Assembly (NCBI GenBank): GCA_030836185.1
Contig: JAURQH010000050.1
Coordinates: forward strand, 186,001-250,000
DNA from: Planctomycetota bacterium
GTDB lineage: Bacteria; Planctomycetota; Planctomycetia; Planctomycetales; Planctomycetaceae
Reading direction: 5' to 3'
Length of the DNA: 64,000 nt
Shown here piece by piece: positions 8,919-17,709 of the stretch. The stretch's first letter is position 1; each line of letters starts with the position of its first letter. The notes under the pieces are model-generated. The model saw only the letters and a list, made by a program, of their open reading frames with translations. It did no database searches and was not told the DNA's origin. The translations under genes were made by a program, and so were the position numbers.

Positions 8919-10038
8919 GCGGAGGAGGTTCGGGGAGGACCACTTCTTTGCGATCCGAGGTGTTCGAGACATATTCGACCTCAGGAAGGATATACATCGG
9001 TAAAGCGACTGCTAAACGTCCTGATTCGAGCTCCTCAATCCGTTCTTTTAATAATGAAACAGGGATCGCATAAGACTCGGTACGACCACCACGAGCAATA
9101 TTTAGCCCAATCACTTCACCGTCCAAATTGAGCAACGGCCCGCCACAGTTGTGGGACGACATCACCGAGTCATGCTGCATCACTCCGATAAAACCAGCCC
9201 TACGATTACTCAACTTTGCCCCCATCCGATTTTGGATCGCCTGCCGATGAAAAGCGTCTTTACCCCAGCGATCAAGTGTCACCTGAAAATTCTTATAGTC
9301 GCTGCCTCGTAAAACCCGCACGAACAATGAATCACCGGGCGTAAATTGCGACAACGCTGAAATCATTAGATCTCGAGTATCGACGACTTTGTCCGAAACC
9401 TGAAGGATCACGTCGCCGGTTCGTAGGCCTGATCGAGAGGCACTGCTGAAGGGCCGGATCGATTGAATTTTGGGCCGGTCTGTGGCGACATCCATCTCAA
9501 TTCCCAACCATGCTTTGCCACGCACTTTCGGAATATTAATCGAACGCACGCTCGACATCCCGATGGCTATGGGGGACTCATCAATTCCGGCAGTCACCAC
9601 CCATCGACCAATGTCGGCCAGATCCTCATTCGCCCACTTGATGGGTACCAGCTTGTCATGTTCGACATCGAGCAAGGCCAGATCGTATTCCCGGTCGGCT
9701 GCCAGAAATTTGGCCCGAACTTCGGTCTCGTCGGAGAATCGGCAGGTAATGTTTGATTGTAACTCACTCGCTTTGGTCAGAACGTGACCTTCATTATCGA
9801 GAACGACTCCCATCGCAACATGCTTGCTTCCGCACCAGATTTCCACGGTCGATTTCCGAACTTCGCTGACCACGGGTTGAAAGGCGGCTCGCAACTTTCG
9901 CCCACCTAATTGCAGTTCCACATCAAGATCTTTGGCCGGAGCAATAGCAGGGCTCAGAGCAAGAATTGATGCCACCAACATGGCCGGTAACAAGAGACGA
10001 TCAGAAAGTCTTGGCGGCTGGGAGAGGTTTTGATTCAT
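8905..10038 (-). CDS. HtrA-like pseudoprotease with a PDZ domain inserted in the protease fold
   Basis: 377 residues with an N-terminal membrane/signal segment (about 14-35). The first trypsin-like barrel (about 58-150) is recognisable, with GVVLDNEGHVLT, but the catalytic His position holds Ser91 (LTKASEL instead of LTAAHVV). The Asp is kept (Asp119, REYDLALL). A PDZ-like domain follows at about 175-255 (WLGIEMD, SGLRTGDVILQVSD). Only then comes the protease Ser loop, where the usual GNSGGPL reads HNCGGPLLNLDGEVIGLNIA, with Cys298 in place of Ser, and the final AIPV strand. The PDZ thus interrupts the second barrel rather than following it. It probably does not cleave peptides in the normal way; a scaffold or binding role in the periplasm is inferred. 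The intact relative lies next upstream on the same strand. Confidence 0.8.
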   Translation of the reverse strand: MNQNLSQPPRLSDRLLLPAMLVASILALSPAIAPAKDLDVELQLGGRKLRAAFQPVVSEVRKSTVEIWCGSKHVAMGVVLDNEGHVLTKASELQSNITCRFSDETEVRAKFLAADREYDLALLDVEHDKLVPIKWANEDLADIGRWVVTAGIDESPIAIGMSSVRSINIPKVRGKAWLGIEMDVATDRPKIQSIRPFSSASRSGLRTGDVILQVSDKVVDTRDLMISALSQFTPGDSLFVRVLRGSDYKNFQVTLDRWGKDAFHRQAIQNRMGAKLSNRRAGFIGVMQHDSVMSSHNCGGPLLNLDGEVIGLNIARGGRTESYAIPVSLLKERIEELESGRLAVALPMYILPEVEYVSNTSDRKEVVLPEPPPLPEN

Positions 10039-10093
10039 AACGGGTTACTCCAGTCGAGTTCTCATAAATACGTTTAGATCGGCACGTCGGGCT

Positions 10094-11146
10094 TCATCGA
10101 ATCCCCCGGTAGGGATCCTTTCTCGCCAAAGTCACTTCCAACTTGATCGTTTTGTTGTTTCGGACAATTTCCACTTCGATGGCTTTATTGGGAGCGTACT
10201 GAGACACGAGTTCCACTAGTTCTCGAAAATTCTTAATTGGTTTGTCATCAAACTTTTTGATGACATCGCGAACACGAACGCCGGCTTTGAAAGCCGGTGA
10301 ATTACCTGAAACTGAGGTAATCGTACAAGGCCCGTCACGATTATAGGGATCCCCGCCCACTCCGAGAAAACCGGCAGGTGAAGAGAGACTCTCCCAGTTT
10401 TCTTCATAGATACCGACGGGAACATGTAGGTTCCAGGAGGTAGAGACACCGATACGGCTATTGATACCAATGACGCGGCCTTTGAGATCGAAAAGAGGTC
10501 CGCCCGAGTCACCGCCAACCAGAGTCGCGTCAGTTCGGATCATGGCGGGAGTGACATTATTGATTCGACCGATACGAATCACGGGAGGCCGACCTTCACG
10601 ACGACCACCGGGATGACCGGTCGCAATGCACCAATCACCGACCTTGTAAGAATCCGGGACCGCCATTGCGCAAAATGGCCATTCTCCCTCTTCAACGATC
10701 CTCAGGATTCCCGCATCAGTTTCGTGATCGGTTCCTAGAGTTTCGGCTCGCGCGAGCGTTCCATCGGGAAACCAGACATTGGCCGCTTGCCCCCGTCTGC
10801 CGATGACATGTGCGGCGGTCAGAATGTAACCATCCTTACTGATGACCACACCACTGCCCTGCGAATTCCCAATCACGACCGCCACTGTGGCGTTCATCAT
10901 ACTCTTACGATGTTTCTGAACCTGATCTTCCAGAGCTTTTAAGTCCTCAATCGACTCAGGGAGTTCCTTATTAAGAACAGAAGCTGGTTCGCTTTCTGTT
11001 GATTTCGCCTCTTTTTGGAGTGCCGGGGCGAGTGCGGACCACGAGACAATCAAAGCAGGCAACAAAGCGAGTTGAATCAACTGCCTGATTGAGATCCGTT
11101 GAGACACTTTCCCAGCCATATTCTCTCCAATGATTAAAAAAACCAC
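10094..11146 (-). CDS. Trypsin-like serine protease with C-terminal PDZ domain (HtrA/DegP-like)
   Basis: Exported protease. A signal sequence occupies the N-terminus (hydrophobic stretch about 23-44). The protease domain runs from about 85 to 245 with an intact triad: His113 (ILTAAHVIG), Asp144 (HETDAGIL) and Ser214 (GGDSGGPLFD). One PDZ domain follows at about 255-345 (GFLGVGG, AFKAGVRVRDVIKKFDD). An ATG at 11119 preceded by GGAGAG is an equally plausible start, giving a clean signal peptide and shortening the protein by nine residues. Role by family: periplasmic protein quality control. It is 55 bases upstream of the degenerate paralogue on the same strand, so the two are likely cotranscribed. 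Confidence 0.88.
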   Translation of the reverse strand: MVFLIIGENMAGKVSQRISIRQLIQLALLPALIVSWSALAPALQKEAKSTESEPASVLNKELPESIEDLKALEDQVQKHRKSMMNATVAVVIGNSQGSGVVISKDGYILTAAHVIGRRGQAANVWFPDGTLARAETLGTDHETDAGILRIVEEGEWPFCAMAVPDSYKVGDWCIATGHPGGRREGRPPVIRIGRINNVTPAMIRTDATLVGGDSGGPLFDLKGRVIGINSRIGVSTSWNLHVPVGIYEENWESLSSPAGFLGVGGDPYNRDGPCTITSVSGNSPAFKAGVRVRDVIKKFDDKPIKNFRELVELVSQYAPNKAIEVEIVRNNKTIKLEVTLARKDPYRGIR

Positions 11147-11508
11147 AGGTATGCTTCACTTATCGTCAGGACAAACCTATTCAAAGTACCGCATTTGAAG
11201 GGTCATAAACAACCCCCGAGATAGAATTTTTGACGCAACTCTATTAGGAGAATAACCTTACGATTTTGTAACGTAACTAAAAACGAACTCGTCTTTCCTT
11301 ACGGATGATTCCGAACAGGCAAGATGAGTTCCAATAATGGTCGGCTATCAGGAATTACCCCCTCTCAAATCTCCCTATGCAGTATTTGGAACTGATGCTA
11401 GAATTCTCGGCCTAACCGTGAAGCATGACGCAATCGGTTATTATTAAACAACTTACTGCCTGATTGACACGCTTGCTGAGACCACATTCAGCGGGAAGGA
11501 TGCCGCCT
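11147..11508. other. Intergenic region between divergent genes
   Basis: About 360 bases separate the minus-strand protease from the plus-strand TIGR03009-like gene. I see no open frame worth calling. The region is AT-richer than its flanks and must hold the two divergent promoters, but no pair of boxes is convincing enough to mark. Confidence 0.5.
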
Positions 11509-12699
11509 GTGATCATTCTGACAAAATTTCGCAACTGCGTTTTGTTCTCGATCTTCGCCCTGATAACGCTCTGTTTGCCCCGAATTTCCTCGGGCCAACC
11601 CGGCACTTTGGAGATTCGTGATTCCGATGTGCAACGGAACCGTGAATTCAATGAAGGACTGGCTCCCGTTGCGCGCCAGCAGATAAATCCTCAACTGTGG
11701 CAGATCCTGAAGGATTGGGAGCAAACCACCAAAGTCTACAAAAAACTGTCGGGGACACATCGCCGTTTTGTGTACGACTCTGTGTTTCAGGTCGAAAAAC
11801 GAGCCGATGGCTCTTTCTACTACGAGGCTCCCGACAAGGGACGAATCGATATTGAGGAAGTGAAAATCCCGTCCGGGGCCAAAAGCCAAAAGCTGAATAA
11901 GCAAGGCAAGCCTTATTCACTGCAAAGCGATATTCCAGAAATCTGGATTTGTGACGGCAAGAGTATCGCTCAAGCGATTGTGCCTCAAAAACAGTACCAG
12001 GTTCACAATATCCCCGCTCAGGACCAGGGGATCAACATCATGGATGGCCCCTTGCCGTTCCTGTTTGGATTACCGGCCGACAAGGCTGTTGAACGCTATC
12101 ACTTTGAACTGCTCCCACAAACCGATCAAAAGATGGTCTGGTTAAAAGTCTTACCGAAACGAAAACAGGATGCGGCAAACTGGCGCGAAGCCGAAGTGAT
12201 TTTGGATCGCAAGAGTTATCTCCCGGTCGCAGTGAAATTGATCAACCCACCGGGAACAACCGAGACGGTTTATAGCTTCAAGGATCTCAAGGCGAATGAG
12301 AACGTCATTATCTCTTTCATTAAAGGAGATCGAGATCCCTTCAACATCGCGAAAGTTCTCAATGGATACAAAGAGATCAAGCAGGCACAAAACGGACCGG
12401 GGATGGGACCGGGGCAAGCTCCACCGAGAGTCCAACCCCAACAACCAAAATCTCCCGTTGCCGGACAGCCAAAACAACTGACTATGCCAAGAGTGGTGAA
12501 TTACCCTTGGAAAGACGTGCAAAAACTGTTTCAGGATCGTGGATTTGAAGTCGAATTCCGTAAAGCGGGGCCTGCCCCCGAGGAAGAACTGGTCTTCAAA
12601 GTCGCCACACAGGAACCGGTTGCTGGAGCCGCTTTGAAGTCGGGCCAGAAGGTGATCTTCTTTCTCTACGAAGAAGTTAAAGCCGCTTCACGGCCTTAG
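11509..12699 (+). CDS. TIGR03009-type planctomycete exported protein with a C-terminal PASTA-like domain
   Basis: Secreted or membrane-anchored protein of about 396 residues. A hydrophobic signal (FSIFALITLCLP) is followed by a Pro-rich stretch and the planctomycete domain TIGR03009 (about 55-290: LKDWEQTTKVYKKLSGTHRRF, later IWICDGKSIAQ and LPFLFGLPADKA). The fold resembles outer-membrane lipoprotein carrier proteins (LolA/RseB-like), which is family knowledge rather than something proven here. After a Pro/Gln-rich linker comes a PASTA-like module (about 325-392: MPRVVNYPWKDVQKLFQDRG, then QEPVAGAALKSGQ). I chose the GTG at 11509, with AAGG nine bases upstream; an ATG at 11500 and a TTG at 11464 are alternatives. 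The stop codons of this gene and the next, convergent gene overlap. Confidence 0.7.
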   Translation: MIILTKFRNCVLFSIFALITLCLPRISSGQPGTLEIRDSDVQRNREFNEGLAPVARQQINPQLWQILKDWEQTTKVYKKLSGTHRRFVYDSVFQVEKRADGSFYYEAPDKGRIDIEEVKIPSGAKSQKLNKQGKPYSLQSDIPEIWICDGKSIAQAIVPQKQYQVHNIPAQDQGINIMDGPLPFLFGLPADKAVERYHFELLPQTDQKMVWLKVLPKRKQDAANWREAEVILDRKSYLPVAVKLINPPGTTETVYSFKDLKANENVIISFIKGDRDPFNIAKVLNGYKEIKQAQNGPGMGPGQAPPRVQPQQPKSPVAGQPKQLTMPRVVNYPWKDVQKLFQDRGFEVEFRKAGPAPEEELVFKVATQEPVAGAALKSGQKVIFFLYEEVKAASRP

Positions 12700-13259
12700 T
12701 CGCTCCCTCTGCGTTGGCTGATGGAGTCCACCTTTGTCAACTCCACATAATCGGGACGATCAGCGGATGTTTTGCAGAAGTGAGACTTCAGCACCTCACC
12801 ACCTTCAATCAGGAAGACTCCCCCCAATTGAGAGACATCTCCTTGTGGCATACCGGGTGAATGTCCTTCCCACAGCGTACAGACGGCTCCTTTGAGCCAG
12901 ACGGCTGGCCCCAGATACTCGCTCAGACGTCCCTTTTTGATCTCCAACAGTGTATATAGCTCTTGATCAGGATCGGGGAGAGCTTCCAGTTCATCCAGGC
13001 CATAACGGGCGAAGAAGCTCTTTGCCTGATCCCTATCATCCATCATATGGACGAGCACAATCTTTGCTCCACTCGATTCGATCTCTGCACGGGCTGCCGC
13101 CACATCTCCCAGTGTCTGTTTGCAGAAAGGGCAACCGGAATGCCTGAGAAAGACCAGTAACCTCCGACCTGGCTGATTGAGCAGGTCAAACTTTTCTGGA
13201 AATGGCTGATTCAACACGGAATTTCCCCGAACCGAGGTCGATGGACTTCTCTCTACCAT
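12696..13259 (-). CDS. Peroxiredoxin-like (AhpC/TSA, SelL-related) thioredoxin-fold protein
   Basis: 187-residue thioredoxin-fold protein with a C43-P-F-C46 motif right after the first strand (LLVFLRHSGCPFC), then helix KQTLGDVAAARAEIE. This arrangement is typical of the AhpC/TSA-like branch that includes selenoprotein SelL, in which both Cys may be Sec; here both are ordinary Cys codons. It probably acts as a thiol oxidoreductase or peroxidase in the cytoplasm, since no signal peptide is visible. The substrate is unknown. It overlaps the convergent TIGR03009 gene by its stop codon. Upstream, 13260-13380 is a short gap before the tRNA. Confidence 0.75.
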   Translation of the reverse strand: MVERSPSTSVRGNSVLNQPFPEKFDLLNQPGRRLLVFLRHSGCPFCKQTLGDVAAARAEIESSGAKIVLVHMMDDRDQAKSFFARYGLDELEALPDPDQELYTLLEIKKGRLSEYLGPAVWLKGAVCTLWEGHSPGMPQGDVSQLGGVFLIEGGEVLKSHFCKTSADRPDYVELTKVDSISQRRGSD

Positions 13260-13380
13260 TATGGTCGTTCCAATAGATATTGTCAGTAGGCCATTTTCCT
13301 CTTAAATCGTGCTGGCGGTCGCTTGACGAACGCAAACCATGCCGACTATTCTATTTGTCGTCGGCAGAAATGTCGCTCAT

Positions 13381-13453
13381 GCGGGTGTAGCTCAGTGGCT
13401 AGAGCGTCTGGTTGCCATCCAGAAGGCCGGGGGTTCGACTCCCCTCACCCGCT
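13381..13453 (+). tRNA. tRNA-Gly (anticodon GCC)
   Basis: 73-nt cloverleaf without encoded CCA. Acceptor stem GCGGGTG pairs with CACCCGC, with discriminator T at 13453. The D arm is GCTC/GAGC, the anticodon stem TCTGG/CCAGA with loop TTGCCAT (anticodon GCC), and the T arm GGGGG-TTCGACT-CCCCT with one G-U pair. A T-rich stretch follows immediately and may end transcription. Confidence 0.95.
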
Positions 13454-13712
13454 CTTTTTCTCCTCATAACCGATCCAACAGATGACCTTTCGCTGACTTT
13501 GGCAGTCCCCCAATTATCGGGAGAAAGGTTGTTTGCTCGTTACTTTGGAGAGCCCTTTCAAGAATCTGCAAGACGCAGACACAAACACGACGAGAGCCGT
13601 AGCCTTACCCCAGCCATCGAGAACGATTGGCTTGTATCGGACACAAGGCCAGCGGCTCATTTCATGAGTGCCGAAACGGTATCGAAACCTGCTCGGCTCC
13701 AGAAGGACAGTT

Positions 13713-15209
13713 ATGACTGACACACCAGAAGAACAACTTGACGTCCCCGACATCGGCGATGCCGTTGCTGCGGTCGAAGTGCCTGAAATCTATGAGATGT
13801 CGCTTGATGTGACCATCGAAGAAGCGGGCCCTTGTCGCAAGCACGTCAAAGTGATCGTTCCCCGCAAAGACATCGACCACCACTTCGAGCAAACAACCGA
13901 AAAATTTCGTGGAGAAGCCGACGTTCCCGGTTTTCGTCCCGGCATGGTTCCCGCTCAACTGATCCAAAAGCGATTTCGTAGAGAACTCGCCGATCAGGTC
14001 AAGCAGGATATTTTGCTCGAAAGTCTCGAACAGATCTCCGAAAAGCACGACCTTGATCCGATTGATCAGCCCGACCTCGACTTGGAAACACTCGATCTCC
14101 CCGAAGATGGTGATTTCTCTTACGAGTTTGACGTGGAAGTACGACCAGAATTCGATCTGCCCGATTACAGCGGCTTGAAGCTGGATCGTCCGAGCAAAGA
14201 GATTGACGACGCGGAAATCGAAAAATCACTGGAACGCTATCTGTCACAGTATGCTTCCCTCGAAGAACGTGACGGGGCTGCGGAAGCGGACGACTATGTG
14301 GCTCTCAAACTGACCGCCGAACACGGTGGGAAAACGACTCGCGAAATCGACGAGTTCTACGTCCGTGTGAAACCCACTCTGCGATTCGAAGATGCAGAGT
14401 TGGAAGGCTTCGACAAAATTATTGTTGGTAAGGCCAAAGGAGACAAAGTCTCAACAACTGCGACCATCAGTAGCGAATCTGCCAACATCGAGATGCGTGG
14501 AGAAGAGATCGCTTTGAATTTGGAAGTTCTTGAAGTCAAAGCGATCAAACTTCCTGAACTCGATAGCGACTTCCTCGAACGTATTGAGATGGAATCTGCC
14601 GACGATCTTCGCGAAGCCATCAAGGATTCTCTCGAACGCCAGCTCAAACACGAACAACGACAGTCGGCGCGAAAGCAGGTTCTTGAACAGATCACTGCAT
14701 CCGCGGATTGGGAGCTACCCGAGAAATTGGTCCTCAACCAAACCGAAAACGCTCTGCGACGCGAAATGCTCGAGATGCAGCAAGCGGGCTACACGACACA
14801 ACAAGTTCGCAGCCGCGAAAACGAAATGCGTCAAAAAGCCGTTTCCGAAACTCGTCAAGCTTTGAAAGAACACTTTGTTCTCGACAAAATTGCGGAAGCA
14901 GAAGAGATCGAAGTCACACCCAGTGACGTCGAATCAGAAATCTTCATGATGGCAATGCAGTCGGGTGAAAATCCTCGTCGCGTGCGTGCCCGTCTGCAGA
15001 AGTCTGGTATGATCGACAATCTCGAAGCTCAAATCCGCGAGCGTAAGGCCGTTGATGTCGTCCTCGATCAGGCTGAGTTTAAAGATGTTCCGACAGAAGA
15101 AGACAGCGAATCGGACAATGTGGAAGCGGTTCGCTACTCTCTTTGTCAATCTGTGACCTCGGCTCAGACTGAAGAAGAAGAGCCAGAAGTCGAGGAATCA
15201 GAAGAGTAA
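13713..15209 (+). CDS. tig: Trigger factor, ribosome-associated chaperone and peptidyl-prolyl isomerase
   Basis: Ribosome-bound folding helper. The protein is about 498 residues: the N-terminal ribosome-binding domain carries the signature GFRPGMVPAQLIQKRF around residue 72 (family GFRxGKxP), followed by a PPIase-like middle domain (about 180-260) and a helical C-terminal domain (about 265-445). The N-terminus has an acidic extension of about 25 residues, and the C-terminus an acidic tail (EEEEPEVEESEE). The ATG at 13713, preceded by AGGACAG, is preferred over one at 13668. The middle domain lacks the clear FKBP GFG-type core, so isomerase activity is uncertain. Neighbouring clpP genes match the common tig-clpP arrangement. 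Confidence 0.9.
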   Translation: MTDTPEEQLDVPDIGDAVAAVEVPEIYEMSLDVTIEEAGPCRKHVKVIVPRKDIDHHFEQTTEKFRGEADVPGFRPGMVPAQLIQKRFRRELADQVKQDILLESLEQISEKHDLDPIDQPDLDLETLDLPEDGDFSYEFDVEVRPEFDLPDYSGLKLDRPSKEIDDAEIEKSLERYLSQYASLEERDGAAEADDYVALKLTAEHGGKTTREIDEFYVRVKPTLRFEDAELEGFDKIIVGKAKGDKVSTTATISSESANIEMRGEEIALNLEVLEVKAIKLPELDSDFLERIEMESADDLREAIKDSLERQLKHEQRQSARKQVLEQITASADWELPEKLVLNQTENALRREMLEMQQAGYTTQQVRSRENEMRQKAVSETRQALKEHFVLDKIAEAEEIEVTPSDVESEIFMMAMQSGENPRRVRARLQKSGMIDNLEAQIRERKAVDVVLDQAEFKDVPTEEDSESDNVEAVRYSLCQSVTSAQTEEEEPEVEESEE

Positions 15210-15233
15210 ATCAAAAAGAATTGATATGACCAG

Positions 15234-15259
15234 GCGGGGTCTCTCGGACCCCGCTTTTT
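15234..15259 (+). terminator. Intrinsic terminator after tig
   Basis: GCGGGGTC (15234-15241) and GACCCCGC (15247-15254) form a perfect 8-bp GC-rich stem with a 5-nt loop, followed directly by TTTTT. It lies 25 bases after the tig stop, so the clpP genes probably use their own promoter. Confidence 0.88.
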
Positions 15260-15380
15260 CATTGGTGTTTCAGGAATCCTGCGGTAGACAAACTCAATCT
15301 TTTTCACAGGGTTGACTTGCTGCCATATAATGAGCTATCCCACCAGCACAAACCTGCATACGCTCCAAGAAAGATTCACT

Positions 15381-16004
15381 ATGTTTGATTCGTTTGCACA
15401 GATGCCGGGCAACCCGCAAATTTCACGAGGGAGAGACGTTGCTCGTCAACGTCAGATGGGCATTGGCGACCTGCTCCTTGAAAACCGTATTGTCTTTCTG
15501 GACGGTGTCATCAATGATGCCTCGGCCAACCTGATCGTGATGAAATTGCTCTATCTGCAATCAGAAAACCGGCATCAGGACATTCACTTTTACATCAACT
15601 CTCCCGGTGGATCAGTCACATCGACTCTCGCCATTTATGACACAATGCAGTTCCTCGACTGCAAAGTCGCCACTTATTGTGTCGGACTGGCCGCCAGTGG
15701 TGGTGCCATCCTCGTTGCAGGCGGAGAGAAGGGGAAACGCTTCGCTCTCAAACACTCGAAGATCATGATTCACCAACCGTACGGACAGGTCGGCGGTCAG
15801 GTGTCTGACATTGAAATTCAAGCCAAAGACATCATCGCAACTCGTGAGTTACTCAATGAAATTTTGGCAGGACACACCGGCCAACCCATCGAACGAGTCG
15901 CAAAAGACACCGAACGTGACCACTACATGACGGCTACTCAAGGCGTTGAATATGGTCTCGTTGACGAAGTGCTGATCAAACCTCCCAAAAAAGAGGGTGA
16001 GTGA
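15381..16004 (+). CDS. clpP: ATP-dependent Clp protease proteolytic subunit (copy 1)
   Basis: Serine peptidase subunit of the Clp barrel, 207 residues from the ATG at 15381, where family homology begins; upstream in-frame ATGs at 15312 and 15330 would add an unlikely hydrophilic leader. The triad region is present: Ser in VGLAASGGAIL, His in IMIHQPYG, Asp in DTERDHYMTA. The Ser loop reads ASGGA rather than the usual ASMGA, a divergence from the second copy. INSPGGSV, the oligomerisation/active-site strand, is present. It is followed 125 bases later by a second clpP, so the two may form a mixed two-ring complex. No clpX or clpA is adjacent. Confidence 0.93.
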   Translation: MFDSFAQMPGNPQISRGRDVARQRQMGIGDLLLENRIVFLDGVINDASANLIVMKLLYLQSENRHQDIHFYINSPGGSVTSTLAIYDTMQFLDCKVATYCVGLAASGGAILVAGGEKGKRFALKHSKIMIHQPYGQVGGQVSDIEIQAKDIIATRELLNEILAGHTGQPIERVAKDTERDHYMTATQGVEYGLVDEVLIKPPKKEGE

Positions 16005-16129
16005 CTTCGTGCCACGAATCGATTCCTATTGATCGGAGCCGAATCGTGTGCTAACTACTGCTGGGCCATGATCGAATGTGTCCGGCAGACGGCAATTCAG
16101 GAAATCTGCATAAACTACGGAACAGTATC

Positions 16130-16732
16130 ATGACCGCACTTGTCCCATTTGTAATTCAAAAAAACGGCCGCGATGAGCGGGCGATGGATATCTATAGCCG
16201 ACTGCTGAGCGATCGAATCGTGATCCTCGGTAGCCAGGTGAACGACGAGGTTTCCAATAGCATTGTCGCGCAACTTCTGTTTCTTCAATTTGAAGACGCG
16301 GAAGCCGACATTCATTTTTACATCAATTCGCCGGGCGGTTCGATCACAGCCGGTATGGCAATTTACGACACGATGCAATACATCAGTTGCGATGTGGCCA
16401 CCTATTGTATCGGCCAGGCGGCCAGTATGGGGTCGGTCTTGTTAACCGCGGGCACCCCCGGAAAACGGAATTCTCTTCCTAACAGTCGCATCATGATTCA
16501 CCAACCACTCGCCGGCATGGAAGGAACAGCCACCGAACTCGATATCCACGCCAAAGAGGTTCTGCGTGTGAAGCAACGCATGAACGAAATTTACTTCAAG
16601 CATACCGGACATTCGCTGGAGAAAATCGAAGAGGACACAGATCGCGACAATTTTATGACGGCCGCAGAAGCGAAAGAGTACAACCTGATCGATCAAGTTC
16701 TCGAACACCTCGATCATGGACAAACCCCATAA
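16130..16732 (+). CDS. clpP: ATP-dependent Clp protease proteolytic subunit (copy 2)
   Basis: 200-residue ClpP from the ATG at 16130. Active-site segments match the canonical form closely: [11 protein letters not shown], the Ser loop [21 protein letters not shown] with the catalytic His, and [15 protein letters not shown] with the Asp. It is closer to textbook ClpP than the copy just upstream, so this is likely the main housekeeping subunit and copy 1 the divergent partner; that is inference. An upstream in-frame ATG at 16076 would add 18 residues without support. Confidence 0.93.
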   Translation: MTALVPFVIQKNGRDERAMDIYSRLLSDRIVILGSQVNDEVSNSIVAQLLFLQFEDAEADIHFYINSPGGSITAGMAIYDTMQYISCDVATYCIGQAASMGSVLLTAGTPGKRNSLPNSRIMIHQPLAGMEGTATELDIHAKEVLRVKQRMNEIYFKHTGHSLEKIEEDTDRDNFMTAAEAKEYNLIDQVLEHLDHGQTP

Positions 16733-16755
16733 TTGAATTTCATTGTTATGAGTAG

Positions 16756-16772
16756 GGCCGGTTCCACCGGCC
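16756..16772. repeat. Short GC-rich hairpin between clpP and the lipoprotein gene
   Basis: GGCCGGT (16756-16762) and ACCGGCC (16766-16772) form a perfect 7-bp stem with a 3-nt loop. No T-run follows on the plus strand, so it may be a weak or Rho-assisted terminator or a dispersed palindromic repeat. Confidence 0.5.
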
Positions 16773-16816
16773 ATTAAAATTACAACTTCAAAGTCATCGG
16801 TCAAGGACGACCACTG

Positions 16817-17704
16817 ATGCGAAAAGTCATTCTCCTGATTCTGACCACCGGAGCACTTCCGCTCTTGGGTTGCGCCAGTGGAGATGTCGATCTGCTCGAA
16901 GCACGTCTCCGCTCCAAAGATGCCGAACTACGGGCTCTCAACAATCAGCTCGAATCGTCAGAACGACGACTCTCCACTACCGAGCGGGAAATCACTCAGC
17001 TTCAACGACAATTGGCAGGTTCGAATCCAGAAGTCACCAGCCGCTTGGCGCGCATTGAATCGATTGAGATCAACAAACGGCTCACCGGCGCGCTCAATGA
17101 AGATGGTAAGCCGGGTGATGATGTCCTGAATGTCGTGATTGCTCCCATGGACGCAATGGGTGAAGTGGTGAAGCTGGAAGGTCGCATCGAAGTCGAAGCC
17201 ATTGATCCATCGCTCCCCGAAGCCAAACGTAAGTTGGGAGAATGGACGATCCCCTTAGAACAGTCTGCCGACAAGTGGCATGACGGCTTCCTCGGACAAG
17301 GCTATCAATTGACGGCACCGTGGCAACGAACGCCTCAATCGCAGGAGATCGTCTTATTAGCCCGGTACACAACTCCCGATGGTCGCTCGTTCTCGACGAC
17401 TCAGGATATCAACATCATCCCGCCAAGCGACTCAGATCAATCTCCCGAACTCTTACCTCTTCCTGCGGCACAACGAAAACCGGCCGATGAACCGATGGTC
17501 ATTCAACCCGCCAGCTTTGAACAGGAAAAGACGGCGGAAGCCAAGCCGTTTCCGATGACTGCTCCCGAGATCACGCCGAAGCCAATCTCGGCATCGCGAG
17601 AAGAGCCAAAACCGCTACCAATTCAAACGGGCAGCCGACCAATCTCGCTGGAAGAACTCTTGAAAACCCGCAACGAACGCGAAACACCACCGTTCGTCGA
17701 GTGA
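16817..17704 (+). CDS. Putative lipoprotein with N-terminal coiled coil
   Basis: 295 residues. A lipoprotein signal peptide ends in the lipobox LLGC (Cys19). A strong coiled coil follows (about 24-80, heptads of Leu with Arg and Glu), then a compact domain (about 85-205, starting INKRLTGALNEDGKPGDDVLNVV, containing many Val/Ile strands), then a Pro-rich, probably disordered tail. I do not recognise a named family. It is likely anchored in a membrane, facing outside the cytoplasm. AAGGA nine bases before the ATG supports the start. It converges on the next gene with 5 bases between the ends. Confidence 0.72.
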   Translation: MRKVILLILTTGALPLLGCASGDVDLLEARLRSKDAELRALNNQLESSERRLSTTEREITQLQRQLAGSNPEVTSRLARIESIEINKRLTGALNEDGKPGDDVLNVVIAPMDAMGEVVKLEGRIEVEAIDPSLPEAKRKLGEWTIPLEQSADKWHDGFLGQGYQLTAPWQRTPQSQEIVLLARYTTPDGRSFSTTQDINIIPPSDSDQSPELLPLPAAQRKPADEPMVIQPASFEQEKTAEAKPFPMTAPEITPKPISASREEPKPLPIQTGSRPISLEELLKTRNERETPPFVE

Positions 17705-17709
17705 GGGTT

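Noticed and set aside
8763-9131. Plus-strand frame antisense to the degenerate protease end
   Set aside because: Antisense to a well-supported gene; the amino-acid sequence has no structure and arises from shared codon periodicity.
12696-13259. Selenocysteine use in the SelL-like protein
   Set aside because: Both positions of the CxxC motif are Cys codons, and no UGA or SECIS-like hairpin follows.
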